From Arthrobacter sp. EpRS71 (GTDB taxonomy: Bacteria; Actinomycetota; Actinomycetes; Actinomycetales; Micrococcaceae), in the NCBI RefSeq assembly GCF_001512285.1, contig NZ_LNUV01000006.1:2340809-2404808 (forward strand): a stretch of DNA of 64,000 nt, read 5' to 3'. Positions 50,501 to 58,753 of this stretch are shown piece by piece. Each line of letters begins with the position of its first letter. Position 1 is the stretch's first letter. The notes beneath the pieces were generated by a model, which saw nothing but the letters and a program-made list of their open reading frames with translations, made no database searches and was not told the DNA's origin. Both the position numbers and the translations under genes were made by a program.

Positions 50501-51302
50501 CCAGGCCAAATACGGGATGGGGCTGGATAAGCAGGAGAAAGACGCCGAATTGGGTACAACGCAAGCCGGGGCTGAGGTTGCCAAAGAATTGATCAGGCAA
50601 CGGCGGGATGAAGCACAACAAGTCTCGCCCAGCCAGGCGCAGGACGCCATCAAACTGTCTGAGTCCGAGACGCGCAAGGGCAATAAGTCACCAGAAGAGC
50701 ACCAGGACTACAGCAAACAGGTCCAGCAAAATGTCCAAGGCGCCAAACCAGTCCGCAAGTCCAAGAGCACCATCAAACTCAACGTCGATCTCAAGGGCTA
50801 TGGCAACAATCTCCTGATCGGCCGGTTCGGCATTGATGTCAGACAACGTGGAGCCTCGGTAGGTTTTCTGACAGCCACGGATTACTCGAGGCAGGGCCAG
50901 CTGGAAGTTGGAGTCACCAATGAATACGACGACCCGCGTTACTCTCTTGAGATCAACGGCGAAGTTCTAGGCGGCGTAGGCATCAACGCCGAGCTCCGAG
51001 GTCGGGGCGTAGTCCAGATCCCCCGCGAAGACTTCGACCTGTACGACTACTTCTATCTTGTGGCCACGGCAGAGTATGGCGAGTTCGACGTCGAGACGAC
51101 CAAGAGCGACGAGGTGTCCGAGGAAGTGGCCAAGAAGTTGGGCGGCGGAGTGGATCTCGCCTACAAACAGATCATCACGATGAAGACCGAGGGCGGCATC
51201 GAATGGAAGGACGGCAAAAAGCACACTTCTGCCTCTGCCGTGAAAGTGAAGGTGGTCTATTACACGGGTGGAATCACTGTGAGCTATAGCAAAAAGCCTT
51301 AG
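47547..51302 (+). CDS. Large protein of unknown function (1251 aa)
   Basis: The largest gene of the window, with no signal peptide and no transmembrane segment. An N-terminal ~130 residues are helical. ADGCEEMVPSNLALQEFVLR, SLGHSLGEILYSLPLAPGES and a NYNHSHTLTILYYEVLRHYR segment follow, around a glycine/serine-rich stretch that could look like a short membrane-interacting segment (MAGAAGSSGATGGANLGVVG). After a Thr-rich linker, GVFAEGKLGHCNVSEEIDNT and RFWKWDEHPIPIDAP are striking aromatic motifs. A proline linker, a coiled-coil-prone region (~990-1080) and a beta-rich C-terminus (IKLNVDLKGYG onward) complete it. I do not recognise a named family. Start ATG 47547 follows GAGG; GTG 47523 is possible. 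Confidence 0.85.
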   Translation: MASFSSSVPAHLGIFVTDPDTGRPVQRLPLYAEVAVPRIIPPPPINERYREPLRAAIISVDSSATGPSRDRVENAALRALASTISKESRERLITQGPVVKDLFQEALKSVLEAAGRERLSEIPVADLERLMADAVRTSASRRGLETESEVPDQGALWAEPLGVLATDHMGYVSFDLRRLGTDVQLMLSEAIEARQLGKGPSSNLAIWIYPSGHSGRFDALDQARFSSDAILARLKVSWHTLPPSLINMGPRALQNPSLTDWRLSPASFAATPTTLLGADGCEEMVPSNLALQEFVLRQVVRLVEVPPNFGVPQEFKAAYVDDYKVTWFSLGHSLGEILYSLPLAPGESVKLAVIDWSWDSLAKRDEKTRMTEELLHQTHRDRTISETVKAGLKELQHGSSFMAGAAGSSGATGGANLGVVGLGAAVGNTWSLGGSTATSDGSRDLAAENVQRLNDSFSQASSSQREINSTVVIQARQEEKESIQTRTFSNYNHSHTLTILYYEVLRHYRVTVEWVRRRPSVLVQMSLSLPQVLTPKALLLRRFQLEPFLLDQKLSAAFDAVARVVLGEEKLKREVEKWGANTQTTDPGAKLFVKLIAQFTTTSDDTSEPVFVVLHLLDGRIFEFQCDGAGEEGTSPEFEKTLPVAIPWKDIRGIEVKLKDINSGGDWQESNILVTMLTVENERINILADSGTRTLDDAGGSTGLLPSKQSPSATTTTVGLKPNRNDFVSAEDDVALQNLVAHLDTNRGYYNSVLMLGTDANTIAKDFEKKQWSPGQVMSDHVDPTPLEVFGSYVAYGLAKQTSAVDDATVVDIAAALNGTDPTRRQWATSVLAALSEQDRQTVLERLPLASAKSERLISMPTRGVFAEGKLGHCNVSEEIDNTRFWKWDEHPIPIDAPGINPVTPIQPQPEQPGVAPTPFPPAVVNIVSPSPAPDPGGLAAALSLLGTPNIFRDMSGRQEVADLLKKLSDNTIAIAEAANKARDIQAKYGMGLDKQEKDAELGTTQAGAEVAKELIRQRRDEAQQVSPSQAQDAIKLSESETRKGNKSPEEHQDYSKQVQQNVQGAKPVRKSKSTIKLNVDLKGYGNNLLIGRFGIDVRQRGASVGFLTATDYSRQGQLEVGVTNEYDDPRYSLEINGEVLGGVGINAELRGRGVVQIPREDFDLYDYFYLVATAEYGEFDVETTKSDEVSEEVAKKLGGGVDLAYKQIITMKTEGGIEWKDGKKHTSASAVKVKVVYYTGGITVSYSKKP

Positions 51303-51353
51303 GTCGCCCCGCCCAACTGGCGGGCAACCCGAACTGGGAAGCCCGCCTGTGGG

Positions 51354-51431
51354 CAGATGAGAGACCGTCCGACTCAAGCCCGAGGGATGTGAGAGACCGT
51401 CCGGCTCAAGCCCGAGGGATGTGAGAGACGG
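51354..51431. repeat. 32-bp tandem repeat, locus C
   Basis: CGAGGGATGTGAGAGACC begins at 51381 and again at 51413 (32-bp period), preceded by a partial unit at 51354. It lies between convergent genes and follows a GGCGGGC/GCCCGCC hairpin (51319-51347). Confidence 0.87.
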
Positions 51432-52907
51432 TTACATGTCCGCGAGCGCGCCGCCGGGGTTCTCGATTGCGTCGGCCACGTACCGGAGGAAGCCGGCCGC
51501 GGTTTCTCCGTCGCAAACGCGGTGGTCGAAAGCGAGGGTCAGTTCGGTAACCTTGCGGACGGCCAGCTCACCGTTGACCACCCAGGGCTTGTCGATGATG
51601 CGGCCCACTCCCAGCATCGCCACCTCAGGGTAGTTGATGATTGCAGCGGAGCCGTCCACACCGAACACACCGTAGTTGTTCAGCGTGAAGGTGCCCGAGC
51701 CCAGTTCCGCGGGGGTCGCCTTACCGTCACGTGCGACGGCGGTGAGCCGGCGGATCTCTGCGTCCAGTTCGCGGGCACTCAACTCGTGGGCGTTGCGTAC
51801 GGACGGGACCACGAGTCCGCGGTCTGTCTGGGCCGCGAAGCCGAGGTTGATCCCTTCGAATCCGACGATCTCCTGCGAGCCGTCCGAGGCAGTTTCGAAG
51901 CGCGTGTTCAAGGCCGGGTATTTTTTTAACCCAGCCGTGACAAAACGGGCGATGAAGGCCAGCAGGCCAGGGGTGTCGTGCGGTGCACGCTTCTTGAGCT
52001 CGGCCCGCATGTCCAACAGCGCGGTCGCGTCCACATCCACCCACACGGTGGCTTCGGGGATCTCCGAGCGGCTGCGGGTCATGTTCGCAGCTACGGCCTT
52101 TCGTACCCCACGGACGGGCGTCCGCGCCGAGACGCCCAAGCCAGTCCGGCTATCAACGGCCCCCGCATCAGCGGAAGCGGCAACAGGAGCAGAAACGGCA
52201 GGAGCTTCAACAGAGGGTGCAGCAACAGCAGGCGAAGCAATCACAGCTTCCACATCCCTGCGCATGATCAGTCCGCTGGCACCCGAACCTTCAATCGTTT
52301 CGAGGGAGACCCCGTGGTCGCGTGCCATCTTGCGGACCAGCGGCGAGATGACTGCACTGAGCTTGCCGGGAATGCGGGTCCCCGCCACAGCCGGCTCCAT
52401 CACCGGCACAGCAGCAGGCTCAACAACAGAAGAAGCTACAGCAGCACTCGCCTTCCGCGGTCGGGTCCGGCCACCGGTGGCTCCCCCGGGCGTACCGTAC
52501 CCAATCAGCACGTTGCCCGAGCCAGCCTTCTCCTCGGTCCGGTACGTCTCGGCGGCGGCTTCCACCGCAGACGAAACGTCGAGACCTGAGGACACCGGCG
52601 AAGGATCAACAGACCCAGCCGGAACAGGAGCCGCGGCAGCGGGCGAACCCGCCGAAGAACCCACGCGAGCGATCGAGATCAGCGGCTTGCCGACGTCGAG
52701 CGTTTGACCGGCTTCACCGTGCAGCTCGGCAACGGTGCCGGCGTAAGGCGAGGGCACCTCAACCATGGACTTGGCGGTCTCAACCTCGGCGATGGGCTGG
52801 TCAACCACAATCTCGTCGCCCACGGCAACGAGCCAGTTCACCAGTTCGGCCTCGGTGAGGCCCTCTCCCAGGTCGGGCAGTTTGAAGACCTGCATATCTG
52901 AGCTCAT
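51432..52907 (-). CDS. 2-oxo acid dehydrogenase E2 (lipoyl acyltransferase)
   Basis: A 491-residue E2 component. A single N-terminal lipoyl domain (EVETAKSMVEVPSPYAGTV; lysine lipoylation site), a linker rich in Ala/Pro, a peripheral subunit-binding domain (ISPLVRKMARDHGVSLETIE), then the catalytic domain ending LAFDHRVCDGETAAGFL, with the DHRxxDG active site. The downstream end lies beside tandem repeats. Forms the core of a branched-chain 2-oxo acid or pyruvate dehydrogenase complex; no E3 gene is present here. Start ATG 52907 follows GGGAGGA. Confidence 0.93.
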   Translation of the reverse strand: MSSDMQVFKLPDLGEGLTEAELVNWLVAVGDEIVVDQPIAEVETAKSMVEVPSPYAGTVAELHGEAGQTLDVGKPLISIARVGSSAGSPAAAAPVPAGSVDPSPVSSGLDVSSAVEAAAETYRTEEKAGSGNVLIGYGTPGGATGGRTRPRKASAAVASSVVEPAAVPVMEPAVAGTRIPGKLSAVISPLVRKMARDHGVSLETIEGSGASGLIMRRDVEAVIASPAVAAPSVEAPAVSAPVAASADAGAVDSRTGLGVSARTPVRGVRKAVAANMTRSRSEIPEATVWVDVDATALLDMRAELKKRAPHDTPGLLAFIARFVTAGLKKYPALNTRFETASDGSQEIVGFEGINLGFAAQTDRGLVVPSVRNAHELSARELDAEIRRLTAVARDGKATPAELGSGTFTLNNYGVFGVDGSAAIINYPEVAMLGVGRIIDKPWVVNGELAVRKVTELTLAFDHRVCDGETAAGFLRYVADAIENPGGALADM

Positions 52908-52909
52908 GG

Positions 52910-53998
52910 TCAGTCCTCCCATTGAAGGTCGTCGACGGCGTCGAGGATGCGGTCGACGCTTGGCAAGTAGTAGTGCTCCAGCTTGGGAGACGGGAAGGGG
53001 ACGTCGAAGCCGGTCACCCTCAATACAGGCGCGGCGAGGTAGTGGAACGCGCGTTCCTGGACGCGGGCCACAATCTCGGAGGACACGGAGGCGAATCCGT
53101 GGGCTTCGGCGATCACGACGGCGCGTCCCGTCTTGCGTACGGACGCGCAGACGGTTTCGTCGTCGAAGGGGACGAGGGTGCGGACGTCGATGACTTCGAG
53201 TGAGCGGCCCTCTTCGGCGGCGGCAGCTGCAGCGGCCAGCGCGGTGGGGACGGACGGTCCGTAGGCGATGAGCGTTGCGTCTGTGCCGGGACGGGCAACA
53301 GCTGCGCGGCCCTCGGTGGAGGTTCCGGCGTCGTGCTCTGCGCGCAAGGCACCCAAGTCAACCTGGTCCTTGGACCAGTAGAGCTTTTTGGGTTCCATGA
53401 ACATGACGGGGTCGTCGGAGTCGATTGCTTCGCGGAGCATGCGGTAGCCGTCGGCCACGGTGGCGGGGGTGTAGACCTTGAGGCCGGCGGTGTGGGCGTA
53501 GTAGGACTCGGAGGAGTCGCAGTGGTGCTCCACTCCCCCGATGCCGCCGGCGTAGGGAACACGGATGACCATGGGCATTTTGAGCTTGCCCTTGGTGCGG
53601 TTGTGCATTTTGGCTACGTGGCTGACGATCTGTTCGAAGGCGGGGTAGGCGAAGGCGTCGAACTGCATTTCGATGACGGGGCGCATGCCGTTGATGGCCA
53701 TGCCCACAGCCATGCCGACGATTCCGGATTCGGCCAGCGGGGTGTCGAAGCAGCGCTGTTCGCCGAATTCGGCCATGAGGCCGTCGGTAATGCGGAAGAC
53801 GCCGCCCAGCATTCCGACGTCTTCGCCGAATACCAGGACGGAGGAGTCTGCGCGCATGGCGTCGGCCATGGCGGTGTTCAGCGCTTTGGCCATGGTGAGG
53901 CTTTGCGGGCCGGTGGCTTCGGCAGTGGCCGCAGCGGAAGCGGCGGCGCTGGCGGTGGCTGCGCTGACGTTCCCATTGAGCGTTGTAGTGACGGTCAT
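52910..53998 (-). CDS. 2-oxo acid dehydrogenase E1 beta subunit
   Basis: A 362-residue E1 beta. VLVFGEDVGMLGGVFRITDG, FDTPLAESGIVGMAVGMAIN, EMQFDAFAYPAFEQIVSHVA and VPYAGGIGG are typical of the alpha2beta2-type E1 enzymes. The N-terminus carries an ~30-residue alanine-rich tail. It pairs with the alpha subunit encoded upstream, with ATGA overlap. Confidence 0.94.
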   Translation of the reverse strand: MTVTTTLNGNVSAATASAAASAAATAEATGPQSLTMAKALNTAMADAMRADSSVLVFGEDVGMLGGVFRITDGLMAEFGEQRCFDTPLAESGIVGMAVGMAINGMRPVIEMQFDAFAYPAFEQIVSHVAKMHNRTKGKLKMPMVIRVPYAGGIGGVEHHCDSSESYYAHTAGLKVYTPATVADGYRMLREAIDSDDPVMFMEPKKLYWSKDQVDLGALRAEHDAGTSTEGRAAVARPGTDATLIAYGPSVPTALAAAAAAAEEGRSLEVIDVRTLVPFDDETVCASVRKTGRAVVIAEAHGFASVSSEIVARVQERAFHYLAAPVLRVTGFDVPFPSPKLEHYYLPSVDRILDAVDDLQWED

Positions 53999-55188
53999 TT
54001 TGCGCTCTCCTCCCGGGCGAGTTCGCTGGCGAGCAGCTCGGACTGTTCTTTCAACTGCGGGGTTTGCTTGGCGAAGACGTATTTGAAGAGGTCCAGTGGC
54101 TGGACGGGGACGTCCTCGCCCAGGCCTTCGCGGAGCTGGGTAGCGACGGTTTCGGCGTGCTCAGCGATCCTGGTGCTGGCCTCCTCGTCGAGGAGACCCT
54201 TGTCCGTGAGATACGACTTCATGCGCGCCAGCGGATCCTTGGCCTGCCATTCGGCAACTTCGCTGTCCGGGCGGTAGCGGGTGGCGTCGTCGGCGTTGGT
54301 GTGGGCCTGCATGCGGTAGGTGTGCGCTTCGATCAGGAGCGGTCCGGAGCCTTCGCGGGCCAGCTTCACGGCCCTATCCATCACGGCGAGCAGCGCCACG
54401 AGGTCGTTACCGTCAACGCGCTCACCGGCCATGCCGTAGCCAACAGCCTTGTGGGCCAGCGAGGGTGCCACAGACTGGTGGCTGAGCGGTACGGAGATGG
54501 CGTATTTGTTGTTCTGCACGAAGAAGATGACGGGCAGGTGGAAGACTGCGGCGAAGTTCAGGGCCTCGTGGAAGTCGCCTTCGCTGGTGGCGCCGTCGCC
54601 GCACATGGCCATCACAACGGTGTTTTCGCCGCGCAGTTTGGCTGCGTGGGCAACGCCCACAGCGTGCAGCAGCTGGGTGGTGAGCGGGGTGCATTGGATG
54701 CCCACATTGTGCTCGGTGGGGTCGTATCCGCCGTGCCAGTCACCGCGGAAAATGGTCATCACCTCAACGGGGTCCACCCCGCGGGTCATGATGGCGACGG
54801 CGTCACGGTAGGTGGGGAACAGCCAGTCACCTTCGCTGAGGCACATGGCGGCTGCAACTTGGCAGGCTTCCTGGCCGTGGCTTGAGGGGTAGACGGCCAT
54901 GCGGCCCTGCCGGACCAGCGCGGAGTTCTGATCGTTGACGCGACGCCCGACGACGAGTTGCTCGTACGCGGCCATCAGTTCAGCATCATCGGGGGTGGGG
55001 TATTCGTGTCCGGGTTCGGTGCCTTGCTCGTCATGGGAGCGGAGGGTGCCGTCCGGGTTCACCATTTGAATCTGGTGCCGGGCTGGGAGCATGTAGTCCT
55101 CAACGCTGATGCCGAATTTGGTCCGAACGTCAGCAGCTTGGTCCTCTACAGCCGTTTCCGGCGCAGATTGATCTGCGTGGATCGTCAT
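53995..55188 (-). CDS. 2-oxo acid dehydrogenase E1 alpha subunit
   Basis: A 397-residue ThDP-binding subunit. GDGATSEGDFHEALNFAAVF followed by FFVQNNKYAIS is the Mg-ThDP motif (GDG...N). LIEAHTYRMQAHTNADDATR includes the phosphorylation-loop-like region. The alpha/beta organisation and the divergent Lrp regulator resemble branched-chain keto-acid dehydrogenase (bkd) loci, but pyruvate specificity cannot be excluded by eye. Confidence 0.94.
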   Translation of the reverse strand: MTIHADQSAPETAVEDQAADVRTKFGISVEDYMLPARHQIQMVNPDGTLRSHDEQGTEPGHEYPTPDDAELMAAYEQLVVGRRVNDQNSALVRQGRMAVYPSSHGQEACQVAAAMCLSEGDWLFPTYRDAVAIMTRGVDPVEVMTIFRGDWHGGYDPTEHNVGIQCTPLTTQLLHAVGVAHAAKLRGENTVVMAMCGDGATSEGDFHEALNFAAVFHLPVIFFVQNNKYAISVPLSHQSVAPSLAHKAVGYGMAGERVDGNDLVALLAVMDRAVKLAREGSGPLLIEAHTYRMQAHTNADDATRYRPDSEVAEWQAKDPLARMKSYLTDKGLLDEEASTRIAEHAETVATQLREGLGEDVPVQPLDLFKYVFAKQTPQLKEQSELLASELAREESAK

Positions 55189-55359
55189 TGGTCCATCCTT
55201 CTCTAGCCACTATGTGCTTCCAGTATGTTCTTCCAGCTTGTTTCGTATCCAGCTTTCGGCGAAATCATGGAAAGCATTGCCCGTAATGGGTATTCTGAAA
55301 GACGAATTGCAATTGTGAGCTGGGTAACGTGCCCGAGCTTTGGACGAATTGGAGCGCCA

Positions 55360-55824
55360 GTGAGCGAGGCCGAGGCGGAGCAGACCGCCATACCGCTGGA
55401 CAGTGTTGACCGGGACATCATCCGCGAGCTGACCACCGATGGGCGCATGTCCATCACCCAAGTGGCGGAGAACGTCCACATCAGCCGCGCCCATGCCTAC
55501 TCCCGGATAGCCCGGCTCACGGGTGAGGGCGTGCTGACCAAGTTCACGGCGCTGGTGGATCCCATCAAGGCCGGGCTGCGATCCTCGGCGTACGTGACGT
55601 TGAAGGTTCAGCAGCACTCGTGGCGTGAGTTGAAGGAACAGCTGCGGGCCATCCCGGAGATCCATCACATCGCGTTGGTGGGCGGCGACTTTGACGTCAT
55701 CCTCCTGGTCCGCGCAACAGACAACATCCATCTGCGCCGTGTGATCTTCGACCAATTGCAGTCCATGGACGGTGTGCTGGATACGCAGACTTTCCTTGTT
55801 TTCGAGGACGTTGATACCCGGTAG
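55360..55824 (+). CDS. Lrp/AsnC-family regulator (BkdR-like)
   Basis: A 154-residue regulator: LDSVDRDIIRELTTDGRMSI with VHISRAHAYSRIARLTGEGV is the helix-turn-helix domain; VGGDFDVILLVRATDNIHLR is the RAM ligand-binding domain. It diverges from the E1 alpha gene with a 171-bp interval and very probably controls the complex in response to an amino acid or keto acid (inference). GTG 55360 is used because GGAG is correctly placed before it. Confidence 0.9.
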   Translation: MSEAEAEQTAIPLDSVDRDIIRELTTDGRMSITQVAENVHISRAHAYSRIARLTGEGVLTKFTALVDPIKAGLRSSAYVTLKVQQHSWRELKEQLRAIPEIHHIALVGGDFDVILLVRATDNIHLRRVIFDQLQSMDGVLDTQTFLVFEDVDTR

Positions 55825-56452
55825 GAGTCCGTTCCCGGATTTCCTGAGGGGGAACGGCCATTTCCGGACTTTAGACTTTCCCCGTGCCCTCCAAAAAGTC
55901 TCCGCCACCCGCGCCTTGGGCATCGCTGCCGGAACTTGCCTTTTGGTTTTTTTGCTGTGGCTCATTGCCGCTTTCCAGTTCTTCTACAATCCCCCGCAAG
56001 CCAAACCACACAAAACCGACGCGATCGTTGTTTTGGGCGGCATGAGTAAAGAACGGTTGCCCGTGGCCCAAGAGCTGCAGCACGAGCTGGATATCCCCGT
56101 GCTTGTGGTCTCAACGACCGGCTTGTCCGGCAATGTTGAGGGCGACAAACTCTGCGATGAGAACCAAGGTGATTCCGACTTGGTGTGTTTCCGTCCTTCG
56201 CCGCTGAATACGAGGGGTGAGGCTGACGCTTTGCGCGGGTTGATTGCCGACCATGGCTGGAAGTCCGTGACCGTGGTGACCTCGGAATATCACGTGATTC
56301 GGGCAGGCACACTGATTGGCCAGTGCACATCCGTCGAGGTCCAGATGGTTGGGTCCCAGCCGGACCTCTCAGCGGGCTCTTGGCTGGACCGGTTTGTGGT
56401 GGAAACTGGCGGGCTGCTGGACGTCTGGGTGCAGCCGGAGTGCACGTCCTGA
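55811..56452 (+). CDS. YdcF/SanA-like (DUF218) membrane protein
   Basis: A ~213-residue protein. One membrane segment (GIAAGTCLLVFLLWLIAAFQ) precedes an outside DUF218 domain: DAIVVLGGMSKERLPVAQEL, NTRGEADALRGLIADHG and VTVVTSEYHVIRAGTLI. Members are linked to envelope barrier or cell-wall functions. The start is uncertain; TTG 55811 after GAGGA overlaps the Lrp gene by 14 bp. Confidence 0.8.
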   Translation: MIPGRSPFPDFLRGNGHFRTLDFPRALQKVSATRALGIAAGTCLLVFLLWLIAAFQFFYNPPQAKPHKTDAIVVLGGMSKERLPVAQELQHELDIPVLVVSTTGLSGNVEGDKLCDENQGDSDLVCFRPSPLNTRGEADALRGLIADHGWKSVTVVTSEYHVIRAGTLIGQCTSVEVQMVGSQPDLSAGSWLDRFVVETGGLLDVWVQPECTS

Positions 56453-56657
56453 TCCACCAACAGACGTTCCACATGCATGACAGAGACGGTAAATGTCCGG
56501 TCAGGCTTGCGCACTTGGGATGTCACTAAATTACAGCGGAACGTATTACCACTTTGGCGGTTGAAGAATCCTGTCAAGTCATTGAGTTCGGCGTCCATTC
56601 ACGCCATTCTTTTGCCATAGGTCCAAGGTCTCACCCTACGAGCCCCAAGGATCACCC

Positions 56658-58301
56658 GTGGAAAGAATCGATTCTCAATCGTTCCACCCCATCAGCCACC
56701 ACGCCCGGCGTTTCGCATTCGCCCTACTGGCCGCCTTCATCCTCATAGCAAGCTTCCTGCACGCCCCGGCAGCAAAAGCAGCACCGGCCCCTGTGTATCC
56801 CATCAGCGGGTTCTTCATCTACGGCAGCACCAGCGACGCAGTAAATATGACGAAGCTAAGTGATATCAAATCCGTCGGGGGCGATACGGTCATCACGTTC
56901 GGCTCCCGCCTGAAGCCCACAACGCTCTCCGCCATCCCCGCTGCCTGCACTATATCCGGGGTCAATTGCGCCACGGCAGCTGCCTCCGGGGTCAAAGTAA
57001 AACGGTACTTCACCTATTCAGACGGCAACTCATGGGGCACACCTGCATTCCTCTGCGCAAGGGACAGAACCGTCACCAGTGGCTCCACGATTTACACCAT
57101 ATTTGTGCTCCCCACCGAGGGAAGCGGGTGCAACTCGCCCAGCGGCACCTACGACGTTGTTTTGGTTACTGGAGGAACCAACTCCATGTCAGTGTCTCTG
57201 GGAAAGGCAGCCACCAGTCTGGGAATGAAGTACTACGCAGGTCTGCCGGCACCGGTGATGCGAACCGATGTCACCTACCTTCCGGATCTCTCCTATCAGG
57301 CAACCCTGTCCGTCTTCACCTCCAGGTTCCTCATCTACCAAGGCAAAGTTAACAACGTGGCCGGTCTTGCAGGCTTCTACCACCACACCGAGATGCCGCT
57401 GAGCGACGGCTCAGTATGGGACTCTGTCCTGTCGCTCTACAGGATGCAGAATGCCAGGATCGCCCAGTACCAACCGGGACGGGACGCAGTGGTTTCCCCC
57501 TACATCGACTCCCGAACTTCATTCGGCGGGCGAGTGACCGTGGATCAGGCACGGAACGCCGTGGCCAATATCGCTGACACAGCCGGCAGTGTCCACCTTG
57601 CCATAGCTGTTCAGGATGGCATGGGGACCGGAAAGGGCGGCTCATTCTTTGGAAGTGAGAGCAGCAACAACGTGGATCAGTATGCGGCCTCCATTGTTGG
57701 CAGCGGGTCATGGGGCAGCAAGTACCTCGCACCCACCAGAGACTACTTCTGGGCACTGGCCGAAGGAATTGACGGGACAGGCGCAGAACTATGGGCAAAC
57801 TTGGAAGGCATGGCCCCCGCAACCAGCCAGAATCCGTGTGATGGAAGCCTGAGAGGTCAGACCACTAAGGCCCGGATAGACAAGCAGCTCCAACAGATGG
57901 GTAACACCAACACGAAAATCATCTCCTTCATGTGGGACCCCTACTTCACGTGCTCGGGTACGTGGACTCCCATGCTTGACCGGTTCAAGGCCGGAAACAT
58001 GACTCCGGTGATCACCGATTCAATATTCAACAACGGCAATGTCCTGGTGACAGGTTTCAACCTTAGCGGGGGGACAGTCCGAATAAGGTGGTCCGACCCC
58101 AACGGGCGGGTCTTCGACAAGACTGTCACTGCAACCAACTACAACCCCAACTACGGCAAACAACAGGGAATCAACCCCCGGATGGAGTCTGTGACAGCGA
58201 ACATCGGGAGCGCTTCGCTCGCCTCCGGGAAGAACTATTTCATAGACGTGGTGAACGGTTCCGGAGTCAAAAACGACGCCTTGTACTCCGACCGCGGGTG
58301 A
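56658..58301 (+). CDS. Secreted protein, possible TIM-barrel glycoside-hydrolase-like (DUF4434-like)
   Basis: A 547-residue exported protein with a signal peptide (FALLAAFILIASFLHAPAAK, cleavage near AKAAP). The main domain (~45-430) alternates strands and helices: ISGFFIYGST, VGGDTVITFGSR, LGMKYYAGLPAPV, GFYHHTEMPL, AVVSPYIDSR, LWANLEGM and IISFMWDPYF, a pattern that fits a TIM barrel such as DUF4434. This is moderate and from memory. A beta-rich C-terminal domain follows (ITDSIFNNGNVLVTGFNLSG). GTG 56658 follows AAGGA. The neighbours (WecB, DUF218) suggest surface polysaccharide work. Confidence 0.78.
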   Translation: MERIDSQSFHPISHHARRFAFALLAAFILIASFLHAPAAKAAPAPVYPISGFFIYGSTSDAVNMTKLSDIKSVGGDTVITFGSRLKPTTLSAIPAACTISGVNCATAAASGVKVKRYFTYSDGNSWGTPAFLCARDRTVTSGSTIYTIFVLPTEGSGCNSPSGTYDVVLVTGGTNSMSVSLGKAATSLGMKYYAGLPAPVMRTDVTYLPDLSYQATLSVFTSRFLIYQGKVNNVAGLAGFYHHTEMPLSDGSVWDSVLSLYRMQNARIAQYQPGRDAVVSPYIDSRTSFGGRVTVDQARNAVANIADTAGSVHLAIAVQDGMGTGKGGSFFGSESSNNVDQYAASIVGSGSWGSKYLAPTRDYFWALAEGIDGTGAELWANLEGMAPATSQNPCDGSLRGQTTKARIDKQLQQMGNTNTKIISFMWDPYFTCSGTWTPMLDRFKAGNMTPVITDSIFNNGNVLVTGFNLSGGTVRIRWSDPNGRVFDKTVTATNYNPNYGKQQGINPRMESVTANIGSASLASGKNYFIDVVNGSGVKNDALYSDRG

Positions 58302-58381
58302 GCCGGATGTTGCAGCTCGCCGGTGAAATGCAAGAATTGGAGGTGCCCTAGCAACGGCCAGCCCAACCCTGAGGAGTAGAA

Positions 58382-58663
58382 GTGACGGACCACGTCCGCC
58401 CGGCGACACCCTTGTCGCCTGCACCTCGACACCTGCGCAAACAGGCATTCCGCCGGGAAATTCCAGTGAGCCTTATGGGCGGATTCCCCGGGCCTGGTGG
58501 GGTCCATGAGACGCAGGAACCACTTCGGACTGCAGTTTCAAGCCCGAGTCCAGCGGACGTTGATGGTGACCGCCGACGCAAGCGAAGAATAGCTCTGGTC
58601 ATTGTGATCCTCGTCGCGATAACTGTTCCTGCTCTAACGTTGGCTCTGATTTTCGGCCAGTAG
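58382..58663 (+). CDS. Small C-terminally anchored membrane protein
   Basis: A 93-residue protein with about 70 polar residues, then a basic stop (RRRKRR) and a C-terminal membrane helix (IALVIVILVAITVPALTLAL). GTG 58382 is preceded by GAGGAG at good distance. Unknown family. It lies between the DUF4434-like gene and wecB and may be an accessory envelope protein. Confidence 0.65.
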   Translation: MTDHVRPATPLSPAPRHLRKQAFRREIPVSLMGGFPGPGGVHETQEPLRTAVSSPSPADVDGDRRRKRRIALVIVILVAITVPALTLALIFGQ

Positions 58664-58753
58664 CCAAGCCTACGGAGGGTGTAGCAATTAAAGGCTGCGG
58701 TGCGGCGTGGGATAACATCGGGAGGTCACTCCACGCCACCCCGGGGGAAATCC

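Noticed and set aside
47547-51302. Reading the 1251-residue protein as an insecticidal-type toxin complex component
   Set aside because: No Rhs/YD repeats, no toxin-complex signature and no partner genes were seen; size alone is not evidence.
53333-54277. A plus-strand frame opposite the E1 genes
   Set aside because: Antisense to two strongly conserved dehydrogenase subunits; His/Gly/Val-rich translation typical of shadow frames.
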